From DATCLS01 sp036563805 (GTDB taxonomy: Bacteria; Actinomycetota; Acidimicrobiia; Acidimicrobiales; VFJN01): a stretch of 64,000 nucleotides of DNA. The DNA lies in contig DATCLS010000068.1 in assembly GCA_036563805.1 (NCBI GenBank), positions 1-64,000 of the forward strand, in the 5' to 3' direction. Positions 59,226-64,000 of this stretch are shown here, in pieces. The notes beneath the pieces were generated by a model that had not been told where the DNA came from, did no database searches, and saw only the letters and a program-made list of their open reading frames with translations. Within the stretch, counting starts at the first letter, position 1; the number at the start of each line of letters is the position of its first letter. Position numbers and translations under genes: made by a program.

Positions 59226-61522
59226 CGCGCCTCCAGGGTCAGGGCCTCCAGGATCAGGTGGCCATGGGCGTGCACCGCTGCCGTCCAGCCGGGTGGGACG
59301 AGCGCGGTCGTGTCGGGCGCCACCACGAGGGCCGGGCCGGCCAGCTCGTCGCCGGGGCGCAGCTGCTCCCGACGGAACACGGGGACGGCGGTGAAACCGT
59401 CGCCGGCTCCCTCGTTGGCGTCGTCGCGCCCGGTGCCGGACGGGGCCGGCCCGCCCAGGTGGACCCGCCGGGTGCCGGCCGGGGTGGCCGGCGCGCGGAC
59501 GTCCCCAACGTCGGGCCCGCCGGGGGCTGAGGGGCGGGCGGCCGGGACCGTGACGCGGGCCCGCAGGGTGACCAGCTCGGTGGGGTCCTCGAGCACGATC
59601 CCGTAGGTGTCCCGCTGGTAGCGGTGGAACGCCGCCTCCAGCTCGGCCAGGGTTGCGGCGGTGACGGGACCGGCGGGCACCGGCAGCGACACCTCGGTGG
59701 CCTGGCCTCGGTAGCGCAGGTCGGCGGCCCGCTCGACCCGCACGTCCGCCACCGCCACGCCCAGCTCGGCGGCGGCGTCGGCAGCCAGCTGCGCCAGGGC
59801 CGCCTCGACCGCGTCGGGGTCGGCCGCCCGTGTCAGCGCCGGGCCCGGGAAGCCGGCCCCGGGCTCGCCGGATTCGCCGAGCCCACCGGGCCGACCCGGT
59901 GCCGGGGCGGTCGCCGCCCGCTCGTGGCCGAGCTCGCACTCCAGCAGGCCGACGGCTGAGCCGACGCCGGCCGCCTGCGGCACCACGACGGTCCGGATGC
60001 CGAACCGCTCGGCCAGCCGGGCGGCGTGGACCGGCCCGGCGCCGCCGAGCACGACGAGCGCGAACCGGCGGGGGTCGACACCCCGCTGCACCGACACCAC
60101 GTGCACGGCGCTGGCCATCGCCGCGTTGGCCAGCTCGTGGACGGCGGCCGCCGCTGCCACGACGTCGACCCCGAGCGGCTCGGCCACCCCGGACCGCAGG
60201 GCGGCCACCGCCCGGTCCCGGTCGAGCGCCAGGCCGCCGCTGGTGAAGCCGTCGGCGGCCAGGTAGCCGAGGACGAGGTTGGCGTCGGTGACGGTCGGCT
60301 CGGTCCCGCCCCGGCCGTAGCAGGCTGGCCCCGGCTCGGCGCCGGCCGAGCGCGGCCCCAGGCGCAGGGCCCCGCCGGCATCGACCCAGGCGATGCTCCC
60401 GCCGCCGGCCCCGACCTCGGCCAGGTCGACGGCCGGCAGGGCGATCGTCAGCCCGCCCCCGCGCCCGCCGGCGCTCATCCGGCCGCCTAGGGAGAACGAG
60501 GGCGTGATGCCGGGCCGGCCGTCCCGCACGACCGCGGCCTTGGCCGTCGTCCCGCCCATGTCCAGCGCCAGGGTGTCGGGCAGCCCGAGGGCGGAGCCGA
60601 TCTCCCGCACGGCCATCACCCCGGCGGCCGGCCCGGACTCCACCGTGGCCACCGCCCGGCGAGCCGCCAGCTCGGCCGACAGCACGTCGCCGCTCGAGCC
60701 CATGACGTGCAGGGGCGCGGTGATGCCGAGGTCCCGCAGCCGGCCCTCGAGCCGGCGCAGGTAGGCGCTCATGACCGGCCCCACCGTGGCCGACATGACC
60801 GTGGTCACGGCCCGGTCGTGCTCCCGGGCCTGGGGCAGCACGTCGGTCGAGCACACGACGAGCACGCCGGGCAGCCGGCGCCGGCACAGCTCGGCCAGGC
60901 GGCGCTCGTGGTCGGGGTTGGCGTAGGCGTGGAGCAGGCAGATCGCCACCGCGGCCACGTCGAGGGCGGCGACGGAGTCGACGATCCGGGCGGCGGCCTC
61001 CTCGTCGAGCGGGCGGACGACCTCGCCGCGGGGCCCGATCCGCTCGGGGACCTCGAACGTGCGCTCGGGCGGGACCGGCGATGGGGTCGGTGACCAGAAC
61101 AGGTCGTGCCGCTCCTCCTCCACCCGGGCCTGGCGGCCCAGCTCCAGCAGCGAGCCGAACCCGGCCGTGGTCAGGAACGCCACCGGGGCGCCCCGGCGTT
61201 CGAGGATCACGTTGGTGGCCAGGGTCGTGCCGTGGACGACCCTGGCCACGTCCGCCGGGCGACCGCCGGCCCGGTCGAGGACCTGGCGGGCGCCGGCGAT
61301 GAGCCCGTCGATGGGGTCGGCGGTGGTGGGGCACTTGGTGGTCCATAGGCCGCCGGCCGCGTCGGCCAGCACCACGTCGGTGAACGTCCCGCCGATGTCG
61401 GCCGCCAGCGCCAGCGCCCCCACCGCCCGTCCCCGGGGTGAGCCCGCCTCGCCGGCTGTCGTCTGGCCCGTGGCGCCGGCCGCTTCCGGCGGCGGCGTCG
61501 TCCCGGTCGTCGGTGCGCTCAT
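59222..61522 (-). CDS. hyuA: Hydantoinase A/oxoprolinase-family protein
   Basis: The 766-residue protein has the N-terminal ASKHA-type motif ADIGGTFTDVVL (about 39-50), the second phosphate motif TLALDMGGTTAKAAVV and GVGSAVGLLECELGHE, and a C-terminal domain with YRGQATEVSLPVP. ATG 61522 overlaps the stop of the mini-LysR gene by four bases. The first 33 residues are disordered. It is the ATP-binding half of the HyuAB enzyme. Confidence 0.92.
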   Translation of the reverse strand: MSAPTTGTTPPPEAAGATGQTTAGEAGSPRGRAVGALALAADIGGTFTDVVLADAAGGLWTTKCPTTADPIDGLIAGARQVLDRAGGRPADVARVVHGTTLATNVILERRGAPVAFLTTAGFGSLLELGRQARVEEERHDLFWSPTPSPVPPERTFEVPERIGPRGEVVRPLDEEAAARIVDSVAALDVAAVAICLLHAYANPDHERRLAELCRRRLPGVLVVCSTDVLPQAREHDRAVTTVMSATVGPVMSAYLRRLEGRLRDLGITAPLHVMGSSGDVLSAELAARRAVATVESGPAAGVMAVREIGSALGLPDTLALDMGGTTAKAAVVRDGRPGITPSFSLGGRMSAGGRGGGLTIALPAVDLAEVGAGGGSIAWVDAGGALRLGPRSAGAEPGPACYGRGGTEPTVTDANLVLGYLAADGFTSGGLALDRDRAVAALRSGVAEPLGVDVVAAAAAVHELANAAMASAVHVVSVQRGVDPRRFALVVLGGAGPVHAARLAERFGIRTVVVPQAAGVGSAVGLLECELGHERAATAPAPGRPGGLGESGEPGAGFPGPALTRAADPDAVEAALAQLAADAAAELGVAVADVRVERAADLRYRGQATEVSLPVPAGPVTAATLAELEAAFHRYQRDTYGIVLEDPTELVTLRARVTVPAARPSAPGGPDVGDVRAPATPAGTRRVHLGGPAPSGTGRDDANEGAGDGFTAVPVFRREQLRPGDELAGPALVVAPDTTALVPPGWTAAVHAHGHLILEALTLEAR

Positions 61523-61833
61523 CCGGCTCGGCTCAGCACGCCGTCGGCGGCCTCGGGGACGTCGGCGCTGGCCGCGCGGGCGGCGCGGACCGCCGCCTCC
61601 AGCGCCCGGTGGGCAGCGAGGACCTCTCGGGCCGCCGCCACGTACGCCTCGCCCACCCGGGTGAGCGTCGTGCCCTGCCCGCTGCGGTGGAACAGCCGGG
61701 CGCCGACCCGGGCCTCGATGGCGGCGACGGCCCGCGACAGCGCCGACTGGCTCACATGTAGGTCGGCGGCGGCGCGCCGGAATCCGCCCCGCTCGGCGAC
61801 CCCGACGACGAACTCCAGGTGGTGAAGGTTCAC
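61519..61833 (-). CDS. LysR-type DNA-binding domain protein lacking an effector domain
   Basis: This 104-residue protein has the complete LysR winged-helix (MNLHHLEFVVGVAERGGFRR, ADLHVSQSALSRAVAAIEAR, ARLFHRSGQGTTLTRVGEAY) and the linker helix, then stops after SADVPEAADGVLSRAG. The usual 200-residue effector-binding domain is absent and the frame ends in an ATGA overlap with hyuA, so it is not a sequencing artefact of a longer in-frame gene. Shifted frames downstream encode HyuA. It may dimerise through the linker helix and act without ligand, or be a decayed regulator kept as translational leader. Confidence 0.85.
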   Translation of the reverse strand: MNLHHLEFVVGVAERGGFRRAAADLHVSQSALSRAVAAIEARVGARLFHRSGQGTTLTRVGEAYVAAAREVLAAHRALEAAVRAARAASADVPEAADGVLSRAG

Positions 61834-61863
61834 GGGCGGCTCCCCCCGGGGCCGGACTACTCT

Positions 61864-61903
61864 TAATCAACCGTTTCAAGCGATCAGTTTAATCACCCGA
61901 TCG
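61864..61903 (+). promoter_or_regulatory. 40-base regulatory element, copy B (upstream of alcohol dehydrogenase)
   Basis: The stretch contains TAATCA, GTTTCAA (61873-61879), CAAGCGATC (61877-61885) and AATCACCCGATCG (61891-61903), in the same order and total length as copy A at 46228. Internally, TTAATCAACCG (61863) and TTAATCACCCG (61889) form a direct repeat 26 bases apart. It lies between the divergent mini-LysR (61833) and alcohol dehydrogenase (61915) genes. Confidence 0.6.
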
Positions 61904-61914
61904 GAGGGGGATCC

Positions 61915-63087
61915 ATGGAGACGCCGGGACAGGCCGGACAGAGCCGGGAGGCGCGGGCCGTCGTGCTGCGCTCGCTGGAGGAGGGGCCCCGGCTGGAGAC
62001 GGTGACAATCGACCCGCCCCGTCCGGGCGAGGTGCTCGTGCGGGTGGCGGCGTCGGGCGTGTGTGGGTCCGACCTCCACGTGCTCGCCGGCCGGTCCGAG
62101 GCCATGACGCTGCCGGTGGTCCTGGGGCACGAGGGGGCTGGGGTCGTCGAGGCGGTGGGGGACGGCGTCACCTCCGTCGCCGAGGGCGACCACGTCGTGA
62201 TCGCCCTCTACGGGCCCTGCCACCGGTGCGGGCCGTGCTCGGTCGGGCGCTTTCCCCAGTGCGAGGGGCCCGAGCGGGTCCAGGCGATCGTGGGCCGCAT
62301 GGCCGACGGCTCGACCCGGCTCCGTGGCACCGACGGCGAGCCGCTCCACCCCATGGTGGGCGCTGGCACGCTGTGCGAGCGGGCGGTCGTGCGGGAGGCC
62401 CAGGTCGTGCGCATCGACCCGGCCGTGCCGCTGGAGCTCGCCTGCCTGGCCGGCTGCGGGGTCACGACCGGGGTGGGGGCCGTGTTCAACACGGCCCGGG
62501 TCGAGCCCGGCCAGACGGTGGCGGTGGTGGGGTGCGGCGGCGTCGGGCTCAACGTGGTCCAAGCCGCCCGGGTCGCCGGCGCCGGGGCCGTCGTCGCCCT
62601 CGACACCAACCCGGCCAAGCTCGAGCTGGCGGCCAAGCTCGGCGCCACGGCCACGGTGACCGTGCCGGCCGGCCCCGGCGACGGTGCCGACGGCTCCGGA
62701 GCCCCCGACATCGCCGGGCTGCTCGCCCCGGTCGTGCCGGGCGGCGTCGACGTGGCCTTCGAGGTGGTGGGCCAGCCCGAGCTCATCGCCCAGACGTTCC
62801 GGGCCGTCCGCCCGGGCGGCACGTGCGTCATGGTCGGCTCGCCCCCGCCGGGGTCCACCATCCCCATCGATGGGCGGGCGCTGTTCGCCGACCGCCGGGT
62901 GCTCGGCTGCCTGGGCGGTGGGAACGTGCCGGCCCGCGACATCCCCCGCATCCTGGACCTCTACCGGCAGGGCCGGCTCGACCTCGACGCCCTGGTGTCG
63001 GCCCGCCGCCCGCTGGAGGAGTTCGCGGCGGCCATCGACGAGACCCGCCGGGGCGAGGTCGCCCGCAGCGTCGTGCTGCTGGCCTGA
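61915..63087 (+). CDS. Zinc-dependent medium-chain alcohol dehydrogenase
   Basis: The 390-residue enzyme has catalytic zinc ligands C50 and H72 with E73 (SGVCGSDLHV, GHEGAG), the structural-zinc set C102, C105, C108, C116 (CHRCGPCSVGRFPQC), and NAD-binding GCGGVGLNV followed by an acidic ALDTNP, which favours NAD over NADP. GGAGGGGG lies before ATG 61915. It probably oxidises a secondary or primary alcohol in the same pathway as the aldehyde dehydrogenase. It is divergent from the mini-LysR gene. Confidence 0.93.
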   Translation: METPGQAGQSREARAVVLRSLEEGPRLETVTIDPPRPGEVLVRVAASGVCGSDLHVLAGRSEAMTLPVVLGHEGAGVVEAVGDGVTSVAEGDHVVIALYGPCHRCGPCSVGRFPQCEGPERVQAIVGRMADGSTRLRGTDGEPLHPMVGAGTLCERAVVREAQVVRIDPAVPLELACLAGCGVTTGVGAVFNTARVEPGQTVAVVGCGGVGLNVVQAARVAGAGAVVALDTNPAKLELAAKLGATATVTVPAGPGDGADGSGAPDIAGLLAPVVPGGVDVAFEVVGQPELIAQTFRAVRPGGTCVMVGSPPPGSTIPIDGRALFADRRVLGCLGGGNVPARDIPRILDLYRQGRLDLDALVSARRPLEEFAAAIDETRRGEVARSVVLLA

Positions 63088-63123
63088 CCGTCGGCCTCCC
63101 GGCCGGCGGCGGCCCGGCGGGCG

Positions 63124-63204
63124 CTCAGCCGGCCGGCCGCTCAGCCGGCCGGCCGGAACCCGGCGGACGCCCTCCCGGCCGGCCGCTCAGCCGGCCGGCC
63201 GGAA
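63124..63204. repeat. Repeated CTCAGCCGGCCGGCCG units at the convergent gene ends
   Basis: The unit CTCAGCCGGCCGGCCG occurs at 63124, 63140 and 63186; copies 2 and 3 are identical over 30 bases (63129-63158 and 63175-63204). Copy 3 contains the stop codon and last codons of the DUF35 gene. The CCGGCCGG core is self-complementary, so each copy can form a hairpin and act as a terminator for the converging transcripts. Confidence 0.6.
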
Positions 63205-63624
63205 GTAGGGCAGCGTCGTGCCGTCCGCCCGGTCCTCGAACACCACCTCGACCGGCAGGCCGACCCGGCAGGCCTCCGGCGGGCAGTCGACCAGGCCGGT
63301 GTGGACGAACGGGCCCTCGTCCAGCCGCACCACGGCCACGATGTAGGGCACGCGGTCGGCGTGCTGGGCCGTGTAGGCGTGGTGGTACACGGTCCAGGTG
63401 TGGAGGGTGCCGGTCCCGGCGGCCGGCACCCAGGCCATGGCGTCGCCGCCGTGCTCCACGCAGCAGGTGGCCGGCCAGTACGCCCGGCCGCAGACCTCGC
63501 AGCGGTGGACGAGCAGCTCGTGGCGGCGGCAGGCCTCCCAGAAGGGACGGTCGAGCTCGTCCGGCGCCCCGGCCGGCAGCGGGCCGGCCCCGGCGTCCGT
63601 CTCGGTACTCGTCTCCGCGCTCAT
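63187..63624 (-). CDS. DUF35 OB-fold/zinc-ribbon acyl-CoA-associated protein
   Basis: The 145-residue protein has a 20-residue Thr/Ala leader, the rubredoxin-like ribbon CEVCGRAYWPATCCVEH (C42, C45, C55 and H58, where a second CxxC is normal) and the OB-fold (GTGTLHTWTVYHHAY, VPYIVAVVRLDEGPFVHTGL). ATG 63624 overlaps the thiolase stop. DUF35 proteins form complexes with thiolase-like proteins such as the Ltp2-type retro-aldolases of steroid side-chain degradation. The last base pairs lie in the repeated unit at 63186. Confidence 0.92.
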   Translation of the reverse strand: MSAETSTETDAGAGPLPAGAPDELDRPFWEACRRHELLVHRCEVCGRAYWPATCCVEHGGDAMAWVPAAGTGTLHTWTVYHHAYTAQHADRVPYIVAVVRLDEGPFVHTGLVDCPPEACRVGLPVEVVFEDRADGTTLPYFRPAG

Positions 63625-64000
63625 CGGTCCACCCCCAGGATCAGCGTGGCGTGCGTCGAGGTGTTCTGGATGCCGCCGTGCCCGCCGTGCCCGGTGACCA
63701 GGGCGACCTCGGCCCCCTCCACCTGGGTGGCCCCGCCCTCGCCCCGCAGCTGCCAGACGGCCTCGCAGATGGCGGTGAAGCCCGTGCAGTAGAAGCCCGA
63801 GTGCTGGCCGCCGCCGGTGTTGGTGGGGATCGTGCCGCCGACCCGGGTGGCGCCCGACTCCACGAACGGCCCGCCCTCGCCCGGCCCGCAGAAGCCGTAG
63901 GCCTCGAGCTGCATGATCACCGAGATCGTGAAGGGGTCGTAGATCTGGGCGACGTCGATGTCGTCGACGGTCACGCCGGCCTGGCCGAAGGCGGTGGCCT
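63621..64000 (-). CDS. Thiolase-like acetyl-CoA acetyltransferase, C-terminal part (5' end outside window)
   Basis: The frame runs off the window at 64000. The 126 visible residues begin inside ATAFGQAGVTVDDIDVAQIY, followed by DPFTISVIMQLEAYGFCG, GATRVGGTIPTNTGGGQHSG and the ending VALVTGHGGHGGIQNTSTHA. This is the C-terminal half of an SCP2/Ltp-type thiolase. The usual HG of (Y/H)xHG is CTG here (FYCTGF), as in non-thiolytic relatives. Its ATG partner overlap with the DUF35 gene supports a complex. ATG 63974 is internal and not the true start. Confidence 0.85.
   Translation of the reverse strand, partial: ATAFGQAGVTVDDIDVAQIYDPFTISVIMQLEAYGFCGPGEGGPFVESGATRVGGTIPTNTGGGQHSGFYCTGFTAICEAVWQLRGEGGATQVEGAEVALVTGHGGHGGIQNTSTHATLILGVDR

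Noticed and set aside
1..64000. tRNA, rRNA, integrase or transposase genes
   Set aside because: No cloverleaf-like sequence, rRNA block or recombinase motif was seen in reading either strand; a dedicated tRNA scan was not possible.

Overview
The window looks like chromosomal DNA of a very GC-rich actinobacterium, by inference probably of the Acidimicrobiia. Supporting signs are the strong third-position GC bias, many GTG starts, 4-base stop/start overlaps, a Trp/Tyr 'DG.WYPP' motif in a small membrane protein, a WhiJ-type XRE/DUF397 pair, an EthA-like monooxygenase, and a high density of TetR regulators, amidohydrolases and acyl-CoA chemistry. I see no rRNA, tRNA, CRISPR array, transposase or integrase.

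Layout. 1-7.8 kb: the end of a zinc alcohol dehydrogenase, a TetR regulator, a SCO6745-family protein, an orphan branched-chain-type binding protein divergent from a TetR gene, a HAPMO-like Baeyer-Villiger monooxygenase (BVMO) and a dihydrodipicolinate-reductase-like enzyme. 7.8-14.2 kb: small or poorly known proteins (a CxxC membrane protein, a Ser/Thr/Pro-rich anchored protein, a lipoprotein, a small metal-binding protein) and a Ski2-like DUF3516 helicase. 14.4-21.5 kb: an amidohydrolase, then an operon of cytochrome P450, three-subunit molybdenum hydroxylase and TetR. 21.4-24.8 kb: a BtuFCD cobalamin importer under a cobalamin riboswitch. 24.9-30.2 kb: MFS exporter with TetR, a second TetR, a PF10118 protein and an EthA-like BVMO. 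30.2-35.0 kb: an 800-base intergenic region, a large membrane-anchored HELTH metalloprotease and a DUF6777 lipoprotein. 35.1-39.5 kb: small membrane ORFs, ArsR-AHSA1 pair, and a DUF574 methyltransferase/DUF397/XRE cluster with a divergent winged-helix-like gene. 39.6-44.4 kb: a sulfonate-type ABC transporter with a TauD-family dioxygenase, then an alpha/beta hydrolase. 44.9-45.9 kb: two hypothetical genes.

46.3-64 kb: a large catabolic region. A nine-gene plus-strand unit encodes a peptide-type binding protein, aldehyde dehydrogenase, two metal amidohydrolases, a small conserved protein, an ATP-grasp acyl-CoA synthetase, a PaaK-like CoA ligase, a third amidohydrolase-fold protein that has lost its metal ligands, and a TetR. 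It is followed by a HyuA/HyuB pair whose first gene is a LysR protein reduced to its DNA-binding domain, then a zinc alcohol dehydrogenase, and a DUF35 protein coupled to a thiolase-like enzyme that runs off the window. A related 40-base element lies upstream of both the binding-protein operon and the alcohol dehydrogenase, suggesting common control.

Read together, the region looks like uptake, oxygenation, oxidation, CoA activation and C-C or C-N bond hydrolysis of some carbonyl or cyclic substrate. The substrate cannot be told from sequence. Most lines of control appear to be local TetR, ArsR or XRE regulators acting at palindromes that can be seen in the AT-richer intergenic gaps.
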